64,000 nt of DNA from NCBI GenBank assembly GCA_017792425.1, contig CP051233.1:2348315-2412314 (forward strand), in the 5' to 3' direction. A program made the position numbers and the translations under genes. This stretch comes from Thalassovita sp. Its GTDB lineage: Bacteria > Pseudomonadota > Alphaproteobacteria > Rhodobacterales > Rhodobacteraceae. Shown piece by piece: positions 1 through 8,643 of the stretch. The notes under the pieces were generated by a model. It worked only from the letters and a program-made list of their open reading frames with translations. It was not told the origin of the DNA and ran no database searches. How positions within the stretch are numbered: the first letter of the stretch is position 1; every line of letters starts with the position of its first letter.

Positions 1-771
1 ATCCAAAGGCACGCTCAACTTGCGTTTCGCAGGCACCTGCAACGGGGTCACGCGATGCTTTTGCGGTATGGCGTCCGTCTTTGCGTGTTCGCCCAGCATC
101 ACCAGCGACCGCCCCAGCCCCTTGCCGGTCTGCAGGCAATCAATCCAGGCGACAGAATAGGTCGTGTCCATCGACTGCTCAAAAAGGTCGATGGCATGAG
201 AGATGTTTTCAGCGGCCAATATGCGCTGTTCGATCCAGGCCGACGGGACAGGCCGCAGACGAATGGCAGCGCGCAGGATGACACCGGTCAGCCCCATTCC
301 GCCAATCGTCCACTCGAACAGCTCTGTATTTTGTTGGGCAGAGCATCGCTGAACAACGCCATCACCGGTGACAACATCAATCCATTCAACGCATCTCCCG
401 AAACTGCCGTCCTTGTGGTGGTTCTTGCCGTGCACATCGGCAGCGATCATGCCACCCAGGGTCACGAACTTGGTGCCGGGTGTCACAAAGGGGAACCAGC
501 CGCGCGGCAGGAAGGCTTCTAGGATATCCTCCAACAAGACACCTGACTCTGCTTCCAGCAGGCCGGTGTCCGCATCGAACGCCAGCATACGGTTAAAGTG
601 TTTCAGGTGGATTGTATTGCTGGCACTGACGGCGCTGTCACCATAGGCGCGCCCGTTGCCACGCGCGATGGCGTCGCCTTGCCGCACAAGCTGGATCAGG
701 GCATCCAGATCCCGCGGCGCACTAAGCCGCGCTTCTATGACCGGATATCGTCCCCACCCGGACAGCTTCAT
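1..771 (-). CDS. dprE1: DprE1-like FAD-dependent oxidase, N-terminal part (gene runs off the left edge)
   Basis: The minus strand stays open from an ATG at 771 to the window edge: 257 codons of a protein whose family is usually about 430-460 residues. It resembles decaprenylphosphoryl-ribose 2'-oxidase. RGNGRAYGD (residues 37-45) and PGTKFVTLGG (98-107) are FAD-cradle motifs, and HGKNHHKDGSFG (114-125) closely matches the mycobacterial DprE1 segment. The family oxidises polyprenyl-phospho-ribose at C2', the first half of the epimerisation to arabinose. The ATG overlaps the stop of the GtrA-like gene (ATGA), so translation is probably coupled. The partner reductase DprE2 would be expected just beyond the left edge. 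The C-terminus and active-site cysteine region are outside the window. Confidence 0.82.
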   Translation of the reverse strand, partial: MKLSGWGRYPVIEARLSAPRDLDALIQLVRQGDAIARGNGRAYGDSAVSASNTIHLKHFNRMLAFDADTGLLEAESGVLLEDILEAFLPRGWFPFVTPGTKFVTLGGMIAADVHGKNHHKDGSFGRCVEWIDVVTGDGVVQRCSAQQNTELFEWTIGGMGLTGVILRAAIRLRPVPSAWIEQRILAAENISHAIDLFEQSMDTTYSVAWIDCLQTGKGLGRSLVMLGEHAKTDAIPQKHRVTPLQVPAKRKLSVPLD

Positions 772-1190
772 GACATGCGCACCAGTTGCGCGTCGGAAAA
801 AACGAACCTGCGGTCCAGCTGGTACTTCACCACATAGCCAATGGCCAGCCCGATGACAGCGCCAAGTTCACGCATCGCATCCGTTCTCCACACCAGCCAG
901 AATCCCGTTTCGAAACCCCAGAAAATGGCGGTCGTGACGACACCCATCGCGGTGTACAGCGTAAATTTCCTGCTGTGCGCCTTCATCCCGCTGCTATTGT
1001 CCCCGAATATCCAACGCTTGTCCAAAACGTATTTCACCAACAGACCCACAACCGTCCCTGCAAAGACAGCCACGGCAAACATTGCGCCGTGGTCCGCGAA
1101 CCATAGCAACAGCCGTTGTGTAGCCAAATTGGCCACCGTCGCCAACACGGCAAAGAACGCGTAGCGCATGACCAGCGCGCGCAACGTCAC
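768..1190 (-). CDS. GtrA-like small membrane protein (polyprenyl-phosphate-sugar flippase)
   Basis: A 140-residue protein with four hydrophobic segments, the usual size and layout of the GtrA/DPMS-like family, which moves undecaprenyl- or decaprenyl-linked sugars across the inner membrane or anchors partner enzymes. The start is GTG at 1190, overlapping the stop of the upstream HAD-UbiA gene (GTGA). The stop overlaps the start of the DprE1-like gene. Mycobacteria also encode a GtrA protein (Rv3789) beside their decaprenyl-phospho-arabinose genes, so context suggests it handles the lipid-linked pentose made by its neighbours. The family is clear; the exact substrate is inferred. Confidence 0.8.
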   Translation of the reverse strand: MTLRALVMRYAFFAVLATVANLATQRLLLWFADHGAMFAVAVFAGTVVGLLVKYVLDKRWIFGDNSSGMKAHSRKFTLYTAMGVVTTAIFWGFETGFWLVWRTDAMRELGAVIGLAIGYVVKYQLDRRFVFSDAQLVRMS

Positions 1191-2620
1191 AGCAATGCTC
1201 CAGCAGCCGCAGCGGCAACGATAACAACCAGGCAGACCTGGCTTACCGTGTCTTTCGCGGCATAAACCACAGGATCGTCATGCATGAACCCGCGATGGGT
1301 CATCAGCACCATGCGAGTCAGCCAGTACAACAGGATACAACAGATACCCCACAACGCCGTCGGATAGACATAAAGCTGCACAACGGAGGGTGAATTCAGA
1401 TACAATGCCAGAACCAGTACGGAAACATAGCCGGCAGCCAAGGCAACCATGCTGATAATCGGCAAGTCCTCTACGTGATAGCCGCGTCCCCGCGCCTCTA
1501 TTGCGCCGCGTTGCGCCATATCCACCAGTTCGGCCTGCCGCTTGATCGCCGCCAACGACAGGAAGAAGAAAATCGAGAACGCCAACAGCCAAACGGACAG
1601 ATCAATGCCCGTAGCGACACCCCCCGCGATGATCCGCATGGTATAAAGCCCCGCCAGAATGCAGATATCCACAACTGTCTTGCGCTTGAGCTTCAGCGAA
1701 TAGGCGGTGGTCAACAGGTAATATCCGGTCAGCGTAAGCAGGAACATCCCCCCAAGGAAGGACGCCAACAAAGCGCCCGCAACAAGCAGAACCGCCGCCA
1801 GGACTCCACCGTGGGCAATCGGCAAAGCCCCTGATGCAAGGGGGCGCTGTCGCTTTCTGGGATGGGCCCGGTCTGCGGTCAGATCCAGAAGATCGTTCAG
1901 GACATAGACGCTTGATGCGATCAGGCTGAAGGCGATGAAGGCCAGAATGCTGCTGATCCATGTGGCGCTGTCCAACCTGTGAGCCGCCAGCATCGGCAGA
2001 AAGACCAGGATGTTTTTCAGCCACTGATGCGGGCGTAGTTCCTGAACATAGGGGGCAATCGACTTCTCCCTCGTCTCCAGATGCTCGAACGGCTTGCCCA
2101 GGTTTTCGGCCTTTTTCCGTAGAGATCGGGGCGCGTTCACCGTCACGACCCTGCCCGCGACATTCCAGACGGGCAAATCCGCCTCGGCGTCGCCCATATA
2201 GCAAAACGCGCCTGCGCCAAACCTTTCCACCAGAAAAGAAGCTTTGGCAGGCCCTTTCAGGTTCGTCACCGCGTCAGACCCGTGCACCTCGTCAAAAATC
2301 TGCAGGTGTTCCGCGATTTGCGCAGCAAGGCTTTGGTTGGACGCGGTCACCAAGGCCGTGTGTCCACCCTGTTGCCGATACGCACGGACATAGGCGATCA
2401 CGTCGTCATCATAGGGCAGACCGCGCACATCAAGATCCGCTGCCCCGCGCAGATACTCCTTCAACGCGGCCTTGCCACGCACAAGGGTCGCGACGGAACG
2501 GATTGCACAGCGCCAATCCCGACCAAGGGCGGACCAAAAACTTTCGAACAGCATATCCGATTTCAGCAACGTGCCGTCCAAATCGACTATCAGCACCTCT
2601 TTGCCGTCCATACGTGTCAC
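1187..2620 (-). CDS. HAD phosphatase-UbiA prenyltransferase fusion (decaprenyl-phosphate phosphoribosyltransferase-like)
   Basis: A 477-residue two-domain protein. Residues 1 to about 185 are a HAD-superfamily phosphatase: DLDGT at 13-17 gives the nucleophile and acid/base aspartates, and GDAEAD near 143 is the distal acidic motif. Residues about 195-477 are a multi-pass UbiA prenyltransferase with the Mg-prenyl-phosphate motif NDLLDLTAD. UbiA proteins beside DprE1 and GtrA transfer phosphoribose from PRPP to polyprenyl phosphate, giving a 5-phosphorylated product that must be dephosphorylated before DprE1 acts. The fused HAD domain could supply that phosphatase (inference). It is the first gene of the three-gene unit. 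ATG start at 2620. Confidence 0.85.
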   Translation of the reverse strand: MTRMDGKEVLIVDLDGTLLKSDMLFESFWSALGRDWRCAIRSVATLVRGKAALKEYLRGAADLDVRGLPYDDDVIAYVRAYRQQGGHTALVTASNQSLAAQIAEHLQIFDEVHGSDAVTNLKGPAKASFLVERFGAGAFCYMGDAEADLPVWNVAGRVVTVNAPRSLRKKAENLGKPFEHLETREKSIAPYVQELRPHQWLKNILVFLPMLAAHRLDSATWISSILAFIAFSLIASSVYVLNDLLDLTADRAHPRKRQRPLASGALPIAHGGVLAAVLLVAGALLASFLGGMFLLTLTGYYLLTTAYSLKLKRKTVVDICILAGLYTMRIIAGGVATGIDLSVWLLAFSIFFFLSLAAIKRQAELVDMAQRGAIEARGRGYHVEDLPIISMVALAAGYVSVLVLALYLNSPSVVQLYVYPTALWGICCILLYWLTRMVLMTHRGFMHDDPVVYAAKDTVSQVCLVVIVAAAAAGALL

Positions 2621-3149
2621 GCCTCGATCAACCTTTGGATGTACCTATTGCACGCTACAGGTCGATTGTTAGTACATAGCCTCCCTGTGGTCCATCTGGT
2701 TGATGCGCCTTGGATGGTGGGGTGACCCCAAAGCTTTCCGGCAACCGGCTTGTGGTATGTCGCGGCAGGAAATCGCCCTTTGTCATCTCTTTGCTGCCTG
2801 AAACAAGTGAGAAGCGATCAAATCCCATAAGGCCCGTTTGGCCGGGCCTTTGTCCGGTAAGAGCAAACCGGGCGACTGGACTATATTCGCAATTCGGAAA
2901 GGCATTCCTCGGGACGGACAATGATCGCCTTCCATACGCGCCCCTGCAGACATATTCACCCCCAAAGGCCGCACAAGGTGTCGGGCCCCGCAGAAGCGAC
3001 ATCCATGCCAAACCTCTTGTTGCAGTATTCCCCAATACAGAAACAATCCCCGAAACGCCCGCCATTGTCACATTTAACCCATTTCAGACACGGTATCGGC
3101 CGATCGCTTTCCTTGCGATGTCCAGAACGGGGGGCATCGGTCTCGGCCA
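2621..3149. other. Gene-poor spacer upstream of the HAD-UbiA operon
   Basis: About 530 bases in which no frame on either strand reads like a protein. The open frames here have implausible composition and no start signal. The operon promoter for the minus-strand sugar cassette should lie at its left end. The only clear structure is the hairpin at 2829-2850. The right end borders a decayed coding segment, so this may be what is left after a gene deletion. Confidence 0.5.
2829..2850 (+). terminator. Possible rho-independent terminator hairpin with a short T run
   Basis: Eight-base perfect arms AAGGCCCG (2829-2836) and CGGGCCTT (2843-2850) enclose a six-base loop, followed by only three T residues. 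The tail is weak and no intact gene ends just upstream on the plus strand, so it may be a leftover of a lost gene or work in both directions. Confidence 0.35.
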
Positions 3150-3600
3150 ATGGCGCAGACCGAGTGGTCTATCTACAACGCGACGATCAGCGTGCTGGAT
3201 GCGGACACCGGAGTGCAGCAGAGCATGTTGGACCTGTCCTTCCGCCGTGAACGGGCTGTTTCTCGATAACTACCTAGGCACGGCAGCGGGGCCGCACAAG
3301 TTCGACCGGGTTGGCGGCACTATGACAGCGGATGGCCACTATACCTACGTTGTCGGGTTGCCGCTGTCGGGGAAACCAAGGCTGAAAGCTGAACCTGTCC
3401 CCGCAGGCTGGCGTTGACCTGGCCAATTCGCAGTGTGGCGAGACGGGTTTCACGCAGACCGACCGCTACGGCCTCAAGGGCTGGACCAACACGATCCGAC
3501 TGGAAGGAGAACACGCGGGCAGTTTTGTTTCCAGTTCGCTCGGCGTGGAACAGGTGTTCAGCCAGCAATTCTGCGCAAAAAGGCCCTTTGACGTCTGCCC
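3150..3600 (+). pseudogene. Frameshifted remnant of a secreted or outer-membrane (autotransporter-like) protein gene
   Basis: Protein-like sequence runs through three reading frames in succession. 3150-3269 reads MAQTEWSIYNATISVLDAD and onward to a stop. About 3240-3390 contains FLDNYLGTAAGPHKFDRVGG and DGHYTYVVGLPL. About 3386-3600 contains KLNLSPQAGVDLANSQ and LKGWTNTIRLEG. Alternating aromatic and polar residues and repeated Gly/Asn resemble beta-barrel or autotransporter sequence. There is no start with a ribosome site and no complete frame, so it is a decayed fragment, not an active gene. It converges on the end of the RTX gene. The family call is tentative. Confidence 0.45.
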
Positions 3601-3630
3601 GTGCCGTTCGCCGGCGCGGGCTTGTTCATT

Positions 3631-6585
3631 TCAGACCATCACCAGGTCATCCAGCAGCCCGACCGTGGACCCGATCCCCTGCAGGGTCACGGACTCGCCG
3701 CCGTCGAAATGAAGGACCAGGTCGGGGCCGGATGTGTCGGCCAGCGCGTCCAGCCGCGCCTGGTCCAGAACGCCATTCCACAGGGCCGCGGTGACCTGCA
3801 GGGTGTCGATCCCGGTTTCGTAGCCCTTGATCAGATCGCTGCCGCAGGCCTCGGCAAAGATGAACTGGTCAGCCCCCGCGCCGCCGATCAGCGTATCGTC
3901 ACCGGTGCCACCGATCAGCGTGTCGTTGCCGTTGCCGCCCTTGAGCAGGTCGTCGGAACTGCCGCCATTCAGATTGTCACGGCCGCTGCCGCCGATGACC
4001 TTGTCCCGGCCACCACCGCCAAGAAGCACATCCAGACCCGCGTTGCCGAACAGCCTGTCCGACCCGCCCGAACCGGTGATCGTGTCATCCCCCAGCCCCC
4101 CGATCAGCGTGTCGCGCCCCGCACCGCCGGACAGCAGGTCATTTCCCCCGCGCCCTTCCAGCGCATCGTTTCCGCCAAGCCCCAGAATGTAGTCCGCACC
4201 ATCTGTCCCGATCAGCCCGCGCGATCCAGTGTCATTTTCATATCCGACGGGTTTGGCATCGACGTATTTCTGAAACACGGCAAGCGCATCGCCGTGCAAA
4301 GTTCCAATCGCCGCGTAATCGGTTTCACCGGCGATCACGCTTTGCCCACCCAGGTATGAGACCAGGGAATCCTCTGCCAGCAGCCCAACGATCGCCCAGT
4401 ACAGCCCGTGATCATGCTCGGCGCCGAAATTCAGGCTGGCCAGCGGGCTGTCAGAGTCGACGGGATCAGTGGCAGACACATTAGGCAGGTCAATGGCCAG
4501 CAACCCGTCGTCGAAATTTTCATTATTGTTCAAAACGAAATTCGGAACCATCGGCAGCGATGTGGGATTTTCGCGGTCGAAGGTCACGGTGTCATTGGTG
4601 AAGGACACCCCGATGTAATAGCTGGGAGCGGTCAGGTGCAACTGTTCGTTGTCGCCGCCCGGATCGCTGAAATAGGCCAGCGAGGTGTCGTACTGCCCCC
4701 TGACACCATTGGTCAGGTATCCGTCCAGCAGCACCTGCGGGTGCAACCCCGCCGAAGCGAGAGAAACCACGGTCAGGTCAATAACCCCCGACAGGCGATG
4801 CGCGTCGACTACGGTGAACAAATCCGCAGTTGCTCCGCCCAGACTATGGCCGGACACCACCATTTTGTCGATACCATTGGCCCCATCGTTGGCATAGGCA
4901 ATCGCCGCATCCACAAGAGGGCGCATCGCTTCGTAGTAGTTGTACAAACCATTTCCGGTGAACGACTGCCCCAACGCGCTGTCCAGCATGTCGTCGCCAT
5001 CTGTGCCGCGAAAGGTCAGCGCCAGTGTCCGCGTACCCTCGGGGGCCTCGTTCACCGCCAGAAGGCCCTGCGAGTTGAACCGACTGATCGTCAGGTCGTC
5101 CGCATCTCCGACAAACAACCCGCCATCCGTGAAATAGCCCTGGTCCGCCTTGGGCCGGAACATCAAACCCAGATCCCTATCGTCCAGAACGGTCCACTCC
5201 TCTTGCGCCAAATAGGCGCGATAGTCATCTTCTAGCCCGTTGTCGTTGTCCCCCCGGAAGCCTTCGGGGATCGCGTCCAGCCCATAGACCGTGTGTACCA
5301 TGAAGGCCGCCAGCCGGACATCATCCGCCGAGTTTGCCACGGTCTTTTGCGGGCCGGTGTCATGGTCATTGCCGAACCGCTCGGACCAGCGGTTATTCGC
5401 TAGCGTCACCTCGGGATCGTCACCATAGACCCGAACGCTGACCGTGTGCGGCCCGTCAGAGGTCAATGTATAGTCAATGGATTCCCAATCCCCGAACAGT
5501 GGCGTCAACCCTAGCGAAAGGCTGTCTGTCCCGACAATCTGTCCGTCGACGCTGTATTCAACATGGATAAACCCGTTCAGCAGGTTCCAGGCGTCCTCGC
5601 CGATGTTCTCGATGAAGGTGCGGATCTTGACCTCGTCCCCGTCGGACCAGCCGCCCAGAACCTGCACATCCGTTACAACCAGATCGGGTTGCGGGAAGGC
5701 AAAGCTCTTGGTCAGACTGTTGTTGGATTGGTTGGCGTCCGTCGCACCGACGATCCTGACAGTGACATCGTTCTCAACCCCTTGGGTAAAGGAGTAAAGT
5801 TCGCTTTCGAAATTCGTGGAGCCGCCATTCAACCCGAAAGTCAGTTCGCTGGTCCCGATGACCTGCCCGTTGACCAGGTATTCAAGGTCGATCTTCTGGC
5901 CATATCGCTGATCGCCGGTATTTTCGATCCAGGTTTCGATCAGCATCGGTGTACCAACCTCGTTGCCGCCGACCCCGCTTAGCTGGATGTCCCGGACCCG
6001 CAGATCTGGGACGGTGTTGTAGTCTACCCAGACCTCCAGATAGTTCAGGTCCAGCGTGATCCCGGTATCGTTGTCGATCCGCAGCCCCCAATTACCGTTT
6101 ACCGGGTTGCCGTCCAGGCCGAACTTGATACTGGAAATCAGGTCCGTGCCCGAAAAATAGATGTCATAGTCATTGGCTGCGTCGCTGTCGTTGCCGTCAT
6201 CACCATCCGCACCGAACCCGTCGAAGTTATAATATATCCGGTTGGTTTCCCCATCCGGCGACACAATCCAGATATCAACGTCGCCCAGATCGACCTGCGA
6301 ACCGCCGTTGTTGTCCAGATTGAACCGAAAGCGCACTTCCTCGACCTCGGCGCCAACTGGGTCACCGGTCGGGTTGAACCAGACCGTGCTCAGCCCCCTC
6401 ACGATGGTCAGGTCGCCGTTATATTCAGAGGAATAACTGTTGTAGTAATGCGCGGTACCCATGAAACCAATCCATTTCCTTACGATAGGTAAGCTTAGGC
6501 CCGCCGGGGGTTGCGTATAAATGAGGGAAACACCCCATTTATACGCATACCGGTCCAAACCATTTGGAAAAATCACCTGCTGCAT
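3631..6585 (-). CDS. RTX exoprotein with P-domain-like, CARDB-like and class 3 lipase-like domains
   Basis: A 984-residue acidic protein. In order: a jelly-roll region (about 60-172) resembling the proprotein convertase P-domain (NPVNGNWGLRID); two CARDB-like repeats (about 176-290 and 297-395, each opening with PDL); an alpha/beta-hydrolase region with lipase elbow GHSLGG (Ser581); then about ten GGxGxDxL calcium-binding repeats (about 790-912) and a C-terminal type I secretion tail. It is probably exported in one step by a type I secretion system and acts on lipid or polymer outside the cell. No Sec signal is seen, as expected. An alternative ATG at 6462 would remove 41 uncharacteristic residues and leave a 150-base divergent promoter region; I cannot decide between them. 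No secretion genes are adjacent. Confidence 0.82.
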   Translation of the reverse strand: MQQVIFPNGLDRYAYKWGVSLIYTQPPAGLSLPIVRKWIGFMGTAHYYNSYSSEYNGDLTIVRGLSTVWFNPTGDPVGAEVEEVRFRFNLDNNGGSQVDLGDVDIWIVSPDGETNRIYYNFDGFGADGDDGNDSDAANDYDIYFSGTDLISSIKFGLDGNPVNGNWGLRIDNDTGITLDLNYLEVWVDYNTVPDLRVRDIQLSGVGGNEVGTPMLIETWIENTGDQRYGQKIDLEYLVNGQVIGTSELTFGLNGGSTNFESELYSFTQGVENDVTVRIVGATDANQSNNSLTKSFAFPQPDLVVTDVQVLGGWSDGDEVKIRTFIENIGEDAWNLLNGFIHVEYSVDGQIVGTDSLSLGLTPLFGDWESIDYTLTSDGPHTVSVRVYGDDPEVTLANNRWSERFGNDHDTGPQKTVANSADDVRLAAFMVHTVYGLDAIPEGFRGDNDNGLEDDYRAYLAQEEWTVLDDRDLGLMFRPKADQGYFTDGGLFVGDADDLTISRFNSQGLLAVNEAPEGTRTLALTFRGTDGDDMLDSALGQSFTGNGLYNYYEAMRPLVDAAIAYANDGANGIDKMVVSGHSLGGATADLFTVVDAHRLSGVIDLTVVSLASAGLHPQVLLDGYLTNGVRGQYDTSLAYFSDPGGDNEQLHLTAPSYYIGVSFTNDTVTFDRENPTSLPMVPNFVLNNNENFDDGLLAIDLPNVSATDPVDSDSPLASLNFGAEHDHGLYWAIVGLLAEDSLVSYLGGQSVIAGETDYAAIGTLHGDALAVFQKYVDAKPVGYENDTGSRGLIGTDGADYILGLGGNDALEGRGGNDLLSGGAGRDTLIGGLGDDTITGSGGSDRLFGNAGLDVLLGGGGRDKVIGGSGRDNLNGGSSDDLLKGGNGNDTLIGGTGDDTLIGGAGADQFIFAEACGSDLIKGYETGIDTLQVTAALWNGVLDQARLDALADTSGPDLVLHFDGGESVTLQGIGSTVGLLDDLVMV

Positions 6586-6612
6586 TTACCCTCTGCAGCA
6601 GGAGGCATCTGA

Positions 6613-8643
6613 TTGTTTCACAGGTTTTTTCTGCGCATCATTGGTTCCGTCAGGCTGATTACCATTCTTTTCCTGTGGGCTCTGATTGTACCGGGGAACC
6701 CCGCCGCGCAGGTGGCCTGTCCGCCTGTACAGTTGGACGCTGGGCCAGGGTTTCGCGTTGATCTTGGCCCTTATGCCTGCGCCTTTTCCGACGCCGACAG
6801 ATCGTTGACCTTGGCCCAGATCCTTGCCTTGGAAAACGGGGGGCAATTCCGGCCTGTCCCCGGCGGGCTGGTCGATTTCGGATTTGGCGATGCACGGTAT
6901 TGGGTTGCCGTTTCCCTGCGGAATGCGACCAGCAAACCGGGGGTTTGGTGGGTCTTGCACGATATGCCCGTTGCGCAGACCTTTACTGTGCAACTTGTCC
7001 CCGAAAACAGTGGTGCCGACAGTGCGCGGACCCTGTTGTCGCTGGATGCCAGCAATGGTTTCAACGCCCGCCCTATCCCGCATCGTCACCTGGTATCAGA
7101 GGTGGCGCTAGGTTCGGGCGAAACTGCGACGCTGATCATCAGCTACACCACGGAACAGGCGACAGAGATGCCGCTGACCGCTGAAACCGTGGCGGCATTC
7201 ATGAAACGCAGCCAACAGGAAATGGCCACGATCATCGCCCTTATCGCGCTTGTACTGGGCATGGGGTTCATCAACACCATTTACCTTTACAGTTTGAACG
7301 GACGTCCTGCGCTGGCCTATGGCGCCTATGTTCTGGCCTCGGTCTTTCTGCTGGTTCACATGGAAGGCTACACGCTGCAATTCGTTTGGCCAGAAGCGCC
7401 GCGCCTGAACCAGTTGGCGCTGCCCGTCATCTCTGTGTTGACGGTGGTGCTGGGGATCGTCTTTGTGAACGTTTTTACCCAGACCCGGGGCAACACACCG
7501 TGCCTTCACCGGGCCGCCTGGGTCACGTCTGTCTTACTGGTATGCCTGGCCATTCTGTCGCCCCTTCTGATCAGTGAGGTTTGGTTCAAACGCCTGGTCC
7601 TTGTTTCGGTCGGCATCGGCACGACATTGCAGGTCTTTCTGGCATGGTCTGCGGTGAAACACCGCCACCCCGGCGGCCGGTTCCTGGTCGCGGGGTTTGG
7701 GGCGCTTGCGGCATCATTCCTGTTCGGCATCCTGGGATACCTGACCGAGGGGATGTTCGAACAGGAATTGGCGGGCATCGCGATCCGGTTTGGCTATCTG
7801 ACAGAGGCGTTGGCCTTTTCTGCCGCGATTGCCCTGCGGGTGCGCGCAGCACGGCGCGAACATGATGCCGCGCTGCGGGAACAATTGCGCCTGTCCAGGG
7901 ATCGCCTGAACCTGTCCGAAGCCCTTCGCCGCGCCGAGGACGACCGCCAGCGCGCCGCCAATGCTGCCCAACGCAGCCGAGAAGCCCTGGCCAGCACCGC
8001 CCATGACTTGCGCCAACCTCTGGCCTCTCTTGAAATGGAGCTGTCACATGGAATGGCTGCCAGTGACGGCATTGTCCGGCACCTGAAATACATTGACGAG
8101 ATTGTCCGCGCAGGACTGGAAGAAAGTTGCACCCCGCTTGGCGCCGGCGACACGGACCCACCGAACCAAAATGCGAAGGAACGGTTCAACGCCGGGATAA
8201 TCCTGACCAACCTTGAATCCATGTTTCAGTCAGAAGCCGCACGCAAAGGGATTACCCTGCGCGTCCTCCCCAGCACTCGCAACGTTGTCGCCGATCCACT
8301 GGCACTGCTGCGGATCGTCGGCAATCTGGTTTCAAACGCGCTGAACCATGCCGAGGCGGAAAAGGTGCTGGTTGGCTGCCGGATTCGCCAAGGCCAACAC
8401 TGTTTCGAAGTCCATGACAACGGCAAAGGGATCGTTGCGGAAAACCTGGAACGCCTACAGCAGCCCGGACAAAAGGGAAACGCCTCGGACGGGCACGGCC
8501 TTGGCCTGTCGATCGTGACCAGCCTTGCCAGTGAAAACGGCATGACCTTTGCGCTTACTTCGACACCCGGACGCGGCACCAGCGGGCGCATCTGCATTGC
8601 GCCGCCGGGGTCTGCCCCCTTTCAGACGGAGACCAAGACATGA
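6613..8643 (+). CDS. Sensor histidine kinase with 7TMR-DISM input module
   Basis: A 676-residue inner-membrane kinase. A signal-anchor leads into a periplasmic 7TMR-DISMED2-like domain (about 40-185), seven hydrophobic helices (about 195-400), a coiled-coil linker, a dimerisation helix with the phospho-accepting histidine (AHDLRQPL, His464), then an ATPase domain with N box (LVSNALNH, about 574), DNGKGI and GHGLGLS. The periplasmic module binds carbohydrate-like or other small ligands in related proteins. The start is TTG at 6613, supported by an AGGAGG ribosome site eight bases upstream. The stop overlaps the start of the response regulator gene (ATGA), so the two form a two-component pair. 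The divergent RTX gene is a natural target candidate. Confidence 0.87.
   Translation: MFHRFFLRIIGSVRLITILFLWALIVPGNPAAQVACPPVQLDAGPGFRVDLGPYACAFSDADRSLTLAQILALENGGQFRPVPGGLVDFGFGDARYWVAVSLRNATSKPGVWWVLHDMPVAQTFTVQLVPENSGADSARTLLSLDASNGFNARPIPHRHLVSEVALGSGETATLIISYTTEQATEMPLTAETVAAFMKRSQQEMATIIALIALVLGMGFINTIYLYSLNGRPALAYGAYVLASVFLLVHMEGYTLQFVWPEAPRLNQLALPVISVLTVVLGIVFVNVFTQTRGNTPCLHRAAWVTSVLLVCLAILSPLLISEVWFKRLVLVSVGIGTTLQVFLAWSAVKHRHPGGRFLVAGFGALAASFLFGILGYLTEGMFEQELAGIAIRFGYLTEALAFSAAIALRVRAARREHDAALREQLRLSRDRLNLSEALRRAEDDRQRAANAAQRSREALASTAHDLRQPLASLEMELSHGMAASDGIVRHLKYIDEIVRAGLEESCTPLGAGDTDPPNQNAKERFNAGIILTNLESMFQSEAARKGITLRVLPSTRNVVADPLALLRIVGNLVSNALNHAEAEKVLVGCRIRQGQHCFEVHDNGKGIVAENLERLQQPGQKGNASDGHGLGLSIVTSLASENGMTFALTSTPGRGTSGRICIAPPGSAPFQTETKT

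Noticed and set aside
2710..3417. A 235-codon open frame on the plus strand
   Set aside because: Its first two thirds have no protein-like pattern or ribosome site. Only the last part overlaps the frameshifted remnant, so it is not a gene.
4408..5235. A 275-codon plus-strand frame
   Set aside because: Antisense to the RTX gene, without start signal or recognisable family. Typical shadow in GC-rich DNA, as are many other long antisense frames in the window.
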